24,249 nt of DNA from Chara braunii (lineage: Eukaryota > Streptophyta > Charophyceae > Charales > Characeae): assembly GCA_003427395.1 (NCBI GenBank), contig BFEA01000339.1, positions 1,172,925 to 1,197,173 of the forward strand, in the 5' to 3' direction. This document shows, piece after piece, positions 7,665 to 16,799 of this stretch (position 1 is the stretch's first letter; each line of letters starts with the position of its first letter). Made by a program: the position numbers and the translations under genes. Below the pieces are notes generated by a model that did no database searches, had not been told where the DNA came from, and worked only from the letters and a program-made list of their open reading frames with translations.

Positions 7665-8472
7665 ATCGGGCAAACGAAAGTAGAGAAACGAAAGTAGAGC
7701 TCCCTTTCAAAATGGGAGCAAGCTCAAAGGACAATGCGTCTTAATCCCCAGATCCCCCACACATCAAACAGTACTGAAACCTACTGAGCTAGCTCCCACT
7801 TCAAGTAGAAGGGGAGTCAAAGGGGAGTAGCTCTACTATGTATAAAGCAGCGTGGCCCAGTCCAACCAGTGGCCTGAGCCCGTTCTAGCCTGCGCGTGTG
7901 TGCACGCTGGACTGCGTGCCTGTCGACTGGAGTGCTTGTCGACTGGAGTGTGTGTGTGTGCCCTTCAAGGGCACTCGATTGCCTCGGAAGGTCCGAGGGT
8001 CGGTACTTACCTGTAGCCTTCACATTGAGGGCTGTAATCGGGAGAACACTCAACCGACGGGTCTGCCGGTACCACCCGAGTAGCGGTAGATGTGTAGGGA
8101 ACCGGCCGCCGAGCAGAAGAAGACAAAGTTAGCACCTTTAGGGCTAAGAAGCGGTAGGTAGGCAGGTACCAGTCCAAGTAGCCTGAGTCTAATGCCTGTA
8201 CGAACGATATCAGGGTCCGTACTGATGTTTCCCTCATAAAGGGAGGAGACACCGGTTTGCTCGTGCAGTCGAGCGACCAGAAAGTTTTTGCCCAAGAGGG
8301 ATGTGTCCCATTTCACATGGGTGGTTGAGCGAGGTTTTCACCCTCACTTGCGGTATATGAGTAATGGACGGAAGGTACCCCTTCGAGCATGTGCTTAACA
8401 ACCTTGACGCTACGACAAGTCGACGATCCCACAGTTTTAATTGCTCCGGCCGTACGGTCGGGGCGTTATATT
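7665..8472 (-). mobile_element. Possible antisense LTR of another element
   Basis: On the minus strand the right edge reads TATAACGCCCCGACCGTACG from about 8469, similar to the TGTAACGCCCC-type start I associate with plant Ty3 LTRs (established pattern from memory, not searched). The stretch holds clustered short repeats: a 14-bp repeat of AACGAAAGTAGAG at 7671-7698, GCTCCC/GGGAGC inversions at about 7699-7720, and TGTCGACTGGAGTG twice at 7921 and 7937. On the plus strand TATAAAG lies at 7841-7847. No partner LTR is visible, so it could be a solo LTR. The boundaries are uncertain. Confidence 0.25.
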
Positions 8473-8765
8473 AATTTATTCTGACTAATGTACTGACGAT
8501 TAAGTCTCTGTGCGTGTCATAGATCTTACCGACACAATATTAACCCAACAGACCCCTCGACCTCTTCGCTCGAAGGGTATTACTGCACAGCGTGCGTCAT
8601 AACAACGCGCGCGCACACTTAACGAAATTTTCTCACCAATTTTTGCCCTGACCTTAATGACCGAGGAATTTGTTTCGAGTGTCACGCTCAAGCGTGCACA
8701 CCCTTTCCATTCCAGACTGGCTCCGTCCTGGTAGTCGATGTCATCACGGTGTCTAATGCAAAAGC
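8473..8765 (+). other. Leader region upstream of gag
   Basis: Lies between the LTR-like sequence and the gag ATG. No convincing primer binding site (TGGTATCAGAGC-like) is seen; the nearest is TGGTAGTCGA at about 8730. No 5' LTR matching the 3' LTR at 13325 is recognisable here. Confidence 0.4.
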
Positions 8766-9718
8766 ATGGCCAAATACCCTTGGTCCGACACCGCCCATCC
8801 AAGTTCCTCAGAACGTGAGACAACTCCAAAGTGGGACGGCCAGACAATCTTCCTCGACTCGTCCAAGACGGACCCAGTTAAGTGGTTCCGCAAGTTCGAA
8901 CTGACGCTGCAGCTTCATTACGTCAGCGTACATAAGAACCACGCGTACTTATACTCCCGGTCAGGGGGAGCATGCCAGGCATAGTTGGACAATCTGTTGT
9001 CCAAGTACGGCGTGGTTGCTGCAGACCTGCATACAAAGATCAGTTGGAAGACCTCAAGGCAGCATGGCACAAGCGGTTCCAGGTGGAGCCGCCAGAGATC
9101 AAGGCCATGGACAAACTGCTCTTCTTCGAGCCGGGCACGCTGCCGAGTGTCGACTGGATAGCCGAGTACCAGCGCTTGACATCCGTCCCGGCTCTGCAGA
9201 TGGGCTTCAAAGCCATCAAGCATTACTTCATCTCGAGGTCGTGCCTGACGTTAAGCAATGCGTTGACGCACGTTGACGAGACCTTGACGACCACGGCTGA
9301 GCTTTTCGACAAGGCCGCGCAGATCATTGTCACGAACAAGGAGGCCAAGAACCTCGGTCGTTCGTCTGCGGCAGGCCCAAGCAGGGACCAGCATCGGCCC
9401 AAGGTGGCCATGGTCGCGGCGGCAACACCACCCGACCAGTCTTATAGCGAGGCCGTGTTTGCCAGTGAAGGAGACAGACTCGCAACCGCCCGGGATGGTG
9501 GCCGCGCCGGCAGAGGCCGAGGACGCGGCAGAGGGAAGACAAACACCACTTTTATCCCCGGGTCCGGCGCAGCAATTCAGGCCCCATGGTCCCAATACGG
9601 TATCTCGGAGCTTGTATACAAGCAACGCACGAAGTACCGTTATTGCCTCTGGTGCAACAGCGACCTCCACGAGATAATCGCCTGCCCATTGAAAGGCAAG
9701 GGCAGACAGGGAAACTGA
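8766..9718 (+). pseudogene. gag: Retrotransposon Gag, broken
   Basis: Gag is the structural protein that packages element RNA into virus-like particles. The N-terminal part (8766-8984) carries DPVKWFRKFELTLQLH, typical of Ty3-type Gag, and is cut by TAG at 8982-8984, where the family normally has Trp. The same frame then continues gag-like to about 9045-9055, where one base appears to have been lost, and the downstream frame (open from 8972) takes over. Near the end an Arg/Gly-rich basic stretch precedes a CCHC zinc knuckle, CX2CX4HX4C, at 9644-9685, which binds nucleic acid. Gag ends at TGA 9716-9718, overlapping pol in the -1 frame. The intact ancestor would have been about 317 codons, compact for this group. 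Confidence 0.85.
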
Positions 9719-12700
9719 GCACCGCCAAGAGTGATTCGACGACACTCTTAACGTCGTCGGAACCGGTTTCTTCGCGAGTAACCAGCCTTCATTCCGAAGC
9801 ACAGGCGGAAGTCGATAGTCCTCCTCTCTTGTACTCTTTCGAGGACTATGCTGCCCGGCTCGTTCCTACGCTGGGTACCTTTGCTCAAGGACAAGACGTA
9901 TGTGCGGTTTCTTCTCCGTCCGGCGACAGTTCATCATCATCTTCCAGTGGTTCTTCACGGGATTCGGCGCGCGAGTTCAACATAGAGGTATTGGACCCGC
10001 TCACGTATGAGGATTTCGCATGGCTTCCTCTCCCGACCACGGGCTGCTTGCCGGGACCGCAGTGCGCAGCACTCTGCGCTCATCTCCACAAATACTTGTC
10101 CTTCTATGCACCACCAACTTCGACGGCGGATGACGAAGTCGCGGTGGGGGACATCTTGGCGTACGTTACCAAGGTGGCCCGCGAGTTTCGCACACAGCGG
10201 TACGATGACAACAATGCACCGCTGATGTATGTCCGCATCCAGGTTGGACAAGCGTCCTGCAGCGCTTTGTTGGATAGCGGCGCGTCTCGCAACTTCATGA
10301 ATCAATCCTTCATGCAAAGGGCTGGCCTTGGCGCACAAGTTCGGAGGAAAGCAAACCCGACGGCAATCAAGTTGGCGGATGGTAAGGCGCAGCAACTTCT
10401 CGACAGTTACATCGAAGCCGTACCGGTGTACTTCGCACCTCATCCATGCGAGCCGGTGACATTTGATATTTTGGATACGGACTTCGACATTATTCTGGGA
10501 ATGCCTTGGCTTGCAAGTGCGGATCACACGGTCAACTTCCATCGGCGGACTCTCACTGTTCGCGACGCTTTCAGCGCCGAAGTACCGTGTACTATTCCTC
10601 TTCTGCACCCTTCGATCTGGTGCCAAGTGGTGACGGCCAAATCATTCCGGGCGACTTGCGCTTACGAGCAGCCCGAGCAAATCGGCCTATGCTTCCTACC
10701 GACCATCGCGGTAGTCGACTCTTCACCCACGGACTTGTCTTCGGACCCCCGTGTGGTACGGTTGCTGGACGAGTTCGCCGACATCTTCGAGACACCTACC
10801 GGTGTGGTGCCGGATCGGCCGATCTCTCACGAGATCATTCTTGAAGCCGGTGTCGTGCCACCGAAAGGTTGCATCTATCGCATGAGCGAGGAGGAGCTTG
10901 AGGTCCTCCGCGCACAACTCGACGATTTGCTGGCCAAGGGCTGGATCCGCCCTAGCAGCTCTCTATATGGAGCACCTGTTCTCTTCGTCCGGAAGAAGAA
11001 CAAGGATCTACGTCTGTGTATTGACTACCGCAAGCTCAATGCACAAACCGTCAAGAATGCGGGGCCTCTTCCTCGCATCGACGATCTTCTGGAGCGGCTA
11101 GGCGGTGCCAAGTACTTTTCCAAGTTGGACTTGAAGTCGGGGTATCATCAGCTGTCGATACACCCGAATGACTGTTACAAATCCGCATTCAAGACGCGGT
11201 ATGGGCATTTTGAGTGGGTGGTCACGCCTTTTGGCCTCACCAACGCCCCGGCGACCTTCCAGGCGGCAATGACCAAAGAGTTTCGTGCGATGTTGGACCG
11301 ATTCGTGCTGGTCTACCTAGATGACATTCTCGTCTACAGTCGGACCTTGGAGGATCATCTTGGGCATCTCCGACGTGTGTTGGAGACACTCTGTCGTGCC
11401 AAGTACAAAGCTAATCGGGACAAGTGTGAATTCGTCCGACAAGAGCTTGAATACTTGGACCATTTTATCACACCCGAGGGCATCCGTCCGCTTTCGGACA
11501 AGATTCAGGCCATCCAGGAGTGGCCGGAGCCGCGGAACGTCATGCATATCCGTTTGTTTCTCGGTCTTGTCGGCTACTACCAGCGCTTCATCAAGGGCTA
11601 CTCGAAGATCGCGGCTAACTTGACCAAGCTTCAATGCGAGGATCGGCTGTTTGACTTCGATGAGGATGCGCGGGAATCATTTCTGGCCCTCAAGGCCGCA
11701 TTGCTCTATGCGGAGGTCTTGCGTATCTACGACCTGTTGTTGCCTACACGTGTCACTACTGATGCGTCCGGTTATGGCATTGGTGCAGTCCTTGAGCAGC
11801 ACGATGAAGTGGACTACCACCCGGTCGAGTACTTCAGCAAGAAAGTGCCCCTCGTGCATTCCATCGACGATGCACGCAAGAAGGAGCTCCTCGCCTTCGT
11901 CCACGCGCTCAAGCGGTGGCGGCACTTCCTCCTCGGTCGAAGTCAATTCCGATGGGTGACGGATAACAATCCGTTGGTCTTTTACAAGACCCAGGACATC
12001 GTCAACAGCACCATCGCTCGTTGGATGGCTTTCATTGACCAGTTTGACTTCTTTCCGGATCACATTCCTTGGAAGTCAAACCGTTTTGCGGATGCTTTTT
12101 CACCGCGTCCGGATCATTGCACCGCGGTCTACTCGACTTTTGAGATTGACGAGGACCTGCGGGACAGTTTCGTCCGCGGCTACCAAGCCGACCTCGAGTT
12201 TCACGACAAGTATGCGAATTGCTCCTCTCCTAATCCGGCGCCTTCTCACTATCGGATCCAGGAGGGGTACTTGCTTGTCCACTCGCGCGGGAAGGACCTT
12301 CTTTGTGTGCCGAGTGACTCCCACTTGTGTACACGGCGTCTTGGCGAGTTCCACGATGCACCCGCCACCGGACATTTTGGAGTCAATTGCACGATTGGCC
12401 GACTTCGCGAGCGATTTTGGTGGCCCGTCCTTCTCGGCGACGTCACACGCTATTGCGAGTCATGCGAGGTTTGCAGACGCTGCAAATCCCGCAATCACCG
12501 TCTGTACGGCGAGTTGCGACCATTACCGGTCCCCTTGCGCCGAAGGGAAGCGCCTACAACTCCTCCATCCACCCGACTATTGGGATGTCACCCTTCGAGT
12601 TCGAGCACGGCTCGCCGGTCACTTCTCTGTTGGATACCATCATTTGACGAGCGGCCGAGAGCAACGACCATTTTTTTTTCTTGCGACGGATGCAAGAGCT

Positions 12701-12747
12701 TCTTGTCAAGGCACGCGACCAGATGGCCAAGACGCAGTAGCGCATGA
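9586..12747 (+). pseudogene. pol: Pol: protease, RT, RNase H, integrase N-terminus; integrase core deleted
   Basis: The open frame begins at ATG 9586 (residue 1), but translation probably enters by slippage at 9709. A Ser-rich linker spans residues 109-130. Aspartic protease: D230-S-G-A, with the partner segment DIILGMPWL about 70 residues later. Reverse transcriptase spans about 410-700, with catalytic D515 in LDLKSGYHQL and D579/D580 in YLDD (577-580), plus TPFGLTNAPATFQ. RNase H has D726 (TTDASG), E767, D793 and D836, a complete acidic set. The integrase zinc domain has H923, H930, C960 and C963. Homology stops at about residue 989 (nt 12551). The next bases match the far end of the integrase core in another frame, so roughly 0.4 kb with the DDE residues is missing. 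Codons from 12552 to the stop are out-of-frame tail. Polymerase domains look intact; integration function is lost. Confidence 0.95.
9709..9759 (+). promoter_or_regulatory. Predicted -1 ribosomal frameshift signal (gag-pol)
   Basis: The heptamer GGGAAAC (9709-9715) is a canonical X XXY YYZ slippery site and is correctly phased in the gag frame: codons end in G, then GGA and AAC, followed at once by the gag TGA. A -1 slip leads straight into the pol frame. After an 11-nt spacer, AAGAGTG (9727-9733) pairs perfectly with CACTCTT (9743-9749). The loop CGACGA (9737-9742) pairs perfectly with TCGTCG (9754-9759), an H-type pseudoknot with stems of 7 and 6 bp. The third loop (4 nt) is short and the spacer slightly long, so the exact fold is a prediction. 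Confidence 0.75.
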
Positions 12748-13313
12748 GCCAGCAGGCCAATCGCCAGCGTCTTCCTTGCCCATTCCTCGCTGGTGACCTT
12801 GTTTGAGTTTCCACCGCGGAGTTCAGCCTTGAACAAGACATCTCTCGCAAGCTCCTTCCGAAATGGATGAGGCCCTGGCCGATCACAACACCCGCTGGAG
12901 ATGCACCTGAAGGACCTTCCTTCATCATTCAGGTGCCCGCCCATTTGCCCATCAACTCGGTCTTCCATTCCTCCAAGTTGGCTCTCTACACGCCAGCAGA
13001 CCATGATGATTTTCCCGGGCGACGATCGCAAGACCCACCCTCTATGGATGGTTTCCAAGAGGTCAGCGACATCCTCCCTCAGCGCCGTTACGGCAACCGT
13101 CCGACCGAATATCTGGTCCATTTTGCATACTGCAGCCACCGAGCTGACCGTTGGTTGACCCGTGCAGATCTCCAATCAACAGCTCCGGACATTCTCGCAC
13201 GCTATGAACGTAAGATGCAAGACAAGCCGGTCTTTTTGGCTCCACGCCGCGCCCGCGTCCTGGTTCCACCTTCAGATCGTCAACTTCGCCCTCGCCCCGG
13301 CTTGACTTCATAA
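12552..13313 (+). pseudogene. pol: Integrase C-terminus with GPY/F-like region and chromodomain, three stops
   Basis: This fragment lies in a different frame from upstream pol. It starts in the AYNSSIHPTIGMSPFE block that closes Ty3 integrase cores. In-frame stops occur at TGA 12645-12647, TAG 12738-12740 and TGA 12804-12806. Between them the frame keeps family character: RRMQELLVKARDQMAKTQ, then KLLPKW and PWPIT, a GPY/F-like region. From 12867 it is open to TAA 13311-13313. A chromodomain lies at about 13053-13217: EVSDIL, then EYLVHF and W96 of the 148-residue open part, followed by ADLQSTAPDIL. Chromodomains target chromoviruses to marked heterochromatin. The usual second cage Trp appears as Phe here, so binding may be weakened. 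Confidence 0.9.
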
Positions 13314-13324
13314 GGAGGGGGGGG
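13312..13324 (+). promoter_or_regulatory. Polypurine tract
   Basis: AAGGAGGGGGGGG overlaps the pol stop codon and is followed directly by TGTTG, the expected start of a 3' LTR. Polypurine tracts prime plus-strand DNA synthesis in LTR retroelements. Confidence 0.8.
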
Positions 13325-13364
13325 TGTTGTATGCTGCGCCTGCACACGTGGGCCATTTTCCAGG

Positions 13365-13757
13365 CCCTGCGTCCTTCAGGCCGAAAGCCTGAAATCCAGG
13401 GCTTACAGGCCCCGTGTCTATTTCAGGCCGAAAGCCTGGAATCCAGGGCTTACAGGCCCCGTGTCTGTTTCAGGCCGAAAGCCTGAAATCCAGGGCTTAC
13501 AGGCCCNNNNNNNNNNNNNNNNNNNNNNNNNNNNNNNNNNNNNNNNNNNNNNNNNNNNNNNNNNNNNNNNNNNNNNNNNNNNNNNNNNNNNNNNNNNNNN
13601 NNNNNNNNNNNNNNNNCCGTGTCTATTTCAGGCCGAAAGCCTGGAATCCAGGGCTTACAGGCCCCGTGTCTGTTTCAGGCCGAAAGCCTGAAATCCAGGG
13701 CTTACAGGCCCCGTGGCATTTCAGCCTGACAGCCTGAAACAAGGGCCTATAGGCCCT
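13365..13757 (+). repeat. 47-bp hairpin tandem repeat array in U3
   Basis: Units begin at 13365, 13412, 13459, (gap), 13617, 13664 and a variant at 13711, each containing CAGGCCGAAAGCCTG and CCAGGGCTTACAGGCC. Two types alternate: one with TTTCAGGC...GCCTGAAA (8-bp perfect stem, CGAAA loop), the other with GCCTGGAA, which keeps the stem by a G-T (G-U) wobble. The alternation gives a 94-bp dimer on both sides of the gap. A perfect palindrome GGGCCTATAGGCCC follows at 13743-13756. Confidence 0.9.
13507..13616. other. Assembly gap (110 N) inside the repeat array
   Basis: The next unit after the gap is 111 bp from the last unit start, not a multiple of 47 or 94, so the N count does not represent the true length if the array is regular. 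Single Ns also occur at 14601, 14618, 14626, 14632 and 14897. Confidence 0.9.
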
Positions 13758-13847
13758 CAGGCTTTAGCCAGAAGCTACCTAGGAACTTTCCGGAAGCTTC
13801 CTCAGGCTTCAGCCAGAAGCTACATGGAAACTTCCAGGAAGCTTCCT
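13758..13847 (+). repeat. 45-bp direct duplication in U3
   Basis: Two adjacent units (13758-13802 and 13803-13847) share CAGGCTT, AGCCAGAAGCTAC, GGAA and GGAAGCTTCCT. The latter contains the palindrome GGAAGCTTCC. Duplications just upstream of a TATA box are common in LTR enhancers. Confidence 0.85.
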
Positions 13848-13891
13848 CAGGGTCTAGCATGTTTGGGCATTGGCAAGAGCAGCCTCCTGGA

Positions 13892-13919
13892 CGGGCCAGC
13901 ACTATATAAGACTGGCCCG
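13892..13919 (+). promoter_or_regulatory. LTR core promoter: TATA box between inverted arms
   Basis: CTATATAAG at 13902-13910 is a strong TATA box. It lies in the 12-nt loop between perfect 8-bp arms CGGGCCAG (13892-13899) and CTGGCCCG (13912-13919). In an LTR this should drive element transcription starting about 25-35 nt downstream. Confidence 0.7.
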
Positions 13920-14137
13920 CCCTACAGGCAAGGGGAAGTATCAGTTGTCATTTGTAGTCTTCAGGATTCGGTGGTAGTCTTCAGGAGCGCTAGCAGTAGT
14001 CCTTAGCGCTGGGCGCCATAGCTGTAGGTAGCACTAGAGGAGGTAGGAGGATACCTGGCGGAGGCCAGGGGGACTTTCTTCTGGCGCCATCGCTCCAGCT
14101 CCATCTTCGGGCTACCTGCAACCAGGCGCCAACTTCA

Positions 14138-15330
14138 CAGGTCAGTATCGGACTGAGAGCGAGTGAGAGAGAGAGTTCTTCTTCTTCTTCTTCTAAGTCC
14201 CCTACCTCATCTCTGCCCTCTCGCTACCTACCTTCTCGGTATCTGCAAACTACGAGAGGGAGACTGTGACTATGAAACTTGGCTACATTGGATTCAGACT
14301 CGACATTGGAGTCAGATTCGACATTGGGTTCAAACCTGCGATGAGGGCTTAGTTGGGACTTGTACTAAGACTTGGTGTCAACTACATTCCTATCTCTTCT
14401 TCGTCTGTTCCTTCCCCCCTCTTCGTCTGTGTATGGTTGGGACCTGGCGCACTTCTGTGTATGGCACCAGGCCTGTCTCGCCTCACAATGATGGTGTTGC
14501 ACGTTGAGTCTGAACTTCGACATTGATTGGTTGAGCATTGGTATTCTAGCATTCCGCTGCGCTATCTGATACGGTGTAAGGAAGGTCGGTCCTTGTTCTG
14601 NTCTGTACTCTCACGGANTCCAACANCCTANGTGTCCCTTCTCTTTTTACATGTATGTTGTACCATGAACTGTCATATCAGTCCTAGTCTGTTAGGACTT
14701 AGATCCAAGTCTCTTGCTGTGTTTCAAACTACCGTTTTGCATATATCAAGATGAACATTGCTTGTTGGGATTCGTTCACACTGCTTTGCCCATTTCTGTC
14801 CTTTTCATCACGTTGCGGATCCTTGGCTCTTCGTTCATTTGCTCAACCGAGCATGTAACACAGAGGAGAGGTGGAAGGGTGGGGCGGGGGGAGGGGNCGG
14901 CCACAATATCTCTGCAAGGACGGTTAGAGAGTTTTTGCTGTGGATGTCATTCCTGCAGGCTGCTCTTTCAGAGCACATGGAAGAATGGGGTAGCTTCTAG
15001 GGTGTTTTAGGCAATAACGCTCTTGGTGTCGTGTGAGATCTTGTGGAACTTGGCGTAGTACTCGGCAGTGGCCTGGCTGTAGCACTAGGACATCATCCGA
15101 TTCTGCAGGCTGCGCGGCAGGGGGGCAAGTCCTGCAGTGTATTTCTGATTTGTGGTGGTGTTGTAGGCTGTCGCAGAGGACTAGACCATTGGCTGTGGTC
15201 GGTGCTTTTCTGTTTGTGGAGCCTTTTGCATTATGTTGGTTTCAAGTTGTGGTTTTGTGGGCTGACATGGTAGGCTCTCCAAGTTTTTTCATACCTATGG
15301 AGGATGGGGTCGGTGATTTCTTGCTGGTGG
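14138..15330. other. Stretch without a supported gene
   Basis: Contains a short CTT run (14177-14193), several single Ns and possibly the rest of the LTR and U5. On the minus strand around 15000-15095 a short stretch reads ATAEYYAKFHKISHDTKSVIA before a stop, which looks protein-like and may be a relic exon of an unknown gene. The plus-strand ORF 15033-15545 is Cys/Trp-rich and not convincing. Confidence 0.35.
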
Positions 15331-15379
15331 AGTCCTCTGTCTTAGGTAAGTTGTTTTTTTCCCTTCGGCGTTTTATGGA

Positions 15380-15476
15380 TGAAATAAATAGATGTATATA
15401 TGTATATGTGCAAGTGTGTCGTTTCGGCGGCAGATGGGTGTGTGGGCGCTTGACGCTGAACCACACAAACGTGGCC
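15380..15476 (+). repeat. Repeat of about 480 bp period, copy A (partial)
   Basis: Shares GTGCAAGTGTGTCGTT, GATGGGTGTGTGGGC, ACGCTGAACCACA and AACGTGGC with copies B and C. Only the right half is recognisable in this copy. Confidence 0.7.
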
Positions 15477-15744
15477 AACCTTGCATTTTCTATTATATTG
15501 TCTATCTATACTCTTTTGTTATGGATGGTTTGTTATGATTTGTGAAGGAAATGAGAGAGAGAATTTGGGGTGCTTTAATAAAACACACACACACACAGTC
15601 TGCAGAGGTGGCCACTTACCATAGGCAACGATTGCTCCTCAAATCTTATGCAACCCACACACGGACTGGCCTCATGTGCCATTCTAGAGTGGTCTGCCCC
15701 AGCAGGCACTGTGTTAGAACCCTGTAAGAACTCCACATCGCATT

Positions 15745-15950
15745 TCCTCCCTCCCTCCACTTTTGTATTACTAGTAATATATACAAATCAACGTCATTAA
15801 GAGAACAGACAAAATATAGGTTGAAGATCGAAGAAATGAACAGGAATATACCTCCGCATTTGCTCTGGCTCCTTTCATAGTGTACAAGTGGGTCGTTATG
15901 GCACACGAGGATGTGGGCAGCTCACGCTCAACCACAGTCAACGTGGCGAG
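15745..15950 (+). repeat. Repeat of about 480 bp period, copy B
   Basis: Shares CTCCCTCCAC, a TACTAG motif, CATTAAG, GAAATGAACAGGA, then GTACAAGTGGGTCGTTATGG, GGATGTGGGC and CGCTCAACCACAGTCAACG with the other copies. The 97-codon ORF starting at 15880 lies partly inside and is not supported as a gene. Confidence 0.75.
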
Positions 15951-16208
15951 CCTTATGCATAAGAGGCACGGTAAAAAGGGAGCTGCAAGAACAAATGAAA
16001 GGGGTACCCCAAAGAAAACAAACCGGAACAGAATTAAGAAAGGGGTTTACATGCTTCTATTGTGTTCCACGTTGGTTGCTATAGAGGTGGATTATCTTAA
16101 CTCAAGGGCTTTCGTTGTCTGTAATATGATTGAATATGATTTGATTTTGGACCTGATCATCTGGGTGGAATAGGTGAAAATTCAAAACATTCACACCTCC
16201 TGCCCCTT

Positions 16209-16428
16209 TCCCTCCACCCGCTCCTTATGTGCTACTAGCAAATACATACGAACGAGCATCATTAAGTGAACAAATAAAGTACAAGTAGAAGGTGAAATGA
16301 ACAGGAGTATGAAGATCTGACATGAAATGCACAAGAGCATATCTTCCCTTTTGCTTTGCTTCTTGTTATAATATGCAAGTGGGTCGTTAAGGTACAAGCG
16401 GATGTGGGCATGTGTCGATGTCATGGAT
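16209..16428 (+). repeat. Repeat of about 480 bp period, copy C
   Basis: Collinear with copy B: TCCCTCCAC, CTACTAGCAA, CATTAAGTGAACA, GAAATGAACAGGAGTAT, then ATGCAAGTGGGTCGTTAAGG and GGATGTGGGC. The GCAAGTG anchor is at about 15408, 15882 and 16373, giving spacings of about 474 and 491. Confidence 0.75.
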
Positions 16429-16560
16429 ATCGGTTCTGCAGAGGGACCCTCCCGACCGCGTTACTTTGAATTTTGGAGGAGTTTCTTTCACAGAATTTTT
16501 GCCGCTCCGGCCGAGTGCGTTGGTCGTACCTCTTGCAAACCCCTGCGACAAAATAAATGT

Positions 16561-16663
16561 CACGTGAGGCACAACTTACCTTTGCCCAAGGGTTATCACC
16601 ACCCTTAGGCAGGCGTATCCCCAAGGAGTTATGAAACCACGTGAGGCACAACTTACCTTTGCG
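16561..16663. repeat. 78-bp-spaced direct repeat with minus-strand donor-like motif
   Basis: CACGTGAGGCACAACTTACCTTTGC occurs, split here as CACGTGAGGCACAAC plus TTACCTTTGC, at 16561 and 16639. On the minus strand each copy reads CAAAG|GTAAGT, a consensus 5' splice site. A related GTAAGTGGCC lies near 15612-15621. This may be a duplicated exon edge on the minus strand. Confidence 0.7.
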
Positions 16664-16799
16664 AAAGTTTCTCAAGTGCAATGGCAAATGTGGCCTATCC
16701 GAGGCTGTTTCTCATTCACTGTCACAAATGGTGAACGGGGACCCCCATTTTCAGGCCCTGGGTAACGAGTCCAAAACTGTAACGGGGCCAAATTTTATG

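Larger units (their letters stand above)
8473..14137 (+). mobile_element. Degenerate Ty3/Gypsy chromovirus
   Basis: The order gag, protease, reverse transcriptase, RNase H, integrase, chromodomain, purine tract, LTR defines a Ty3/Gypsy (Metaviridae) element of the chromovirus branch. Integrase after RNase H excludes Ty1/Copia. The copy is dead: gag has a nonsense codon and a frameshift, the integrase catalytic core is deleted, and the C-terminal region carries three stops. The left boundary is uncertain because no matching 5' LTR is found. The right boundary depends on where the 3' LTR ends (about 14137 or as far as about 14756). Confidence 0.85.
13325..14137 (+). mobile_element. 3' LTR of the chromovirus (right end uncertain)
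   Basis: Begins TGTTGTATGC immediately after the purine tract. U3 contains the 47-bp hairpin repeats, a 45-bp duplication and a TATA box at 13903-13909, so R should start near 13930-13940. Downstream, GTAGTCTTCAGGA is repeated at 13955 and 13974. I place the end at CACA (about 14137), but TGAACA near 14756 is another candidate, because no 5' LTR copy is available for comparison. Confidence 0.6.

Noticed and set aside
9955-10626. 223-codon minus-strand ORF opposite pol
   Set aside because: Shadow of the GC-rich pol reading frame; no motif of its own.
12035-12796. 253-codon plus-strand ORF overlapping the end of pol
   Set aside because: It lies in a third frame through the RNase H and integrase coding region and carries no family motif there. 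The true C-terminal frame is the one in register with 12555-13313.
13414-13737. ORFs through the 47-bp array and the N gap
   Set aside because: They run through undefined bases and simple LTR repeats; regulatory DNA is the better explanation.
13365-13757. CRISPR array
   Set aside because: The repeats are contiguous with no unique spacers, and the context is a eukaryotic LTR.
15033-15545. 170-codon plus-strand ORF
   Set aside because: Cys/Trp/Arg-rich start, hydrophobic AT-driven end that overlaps repeat copy A, and no recognisable domain.
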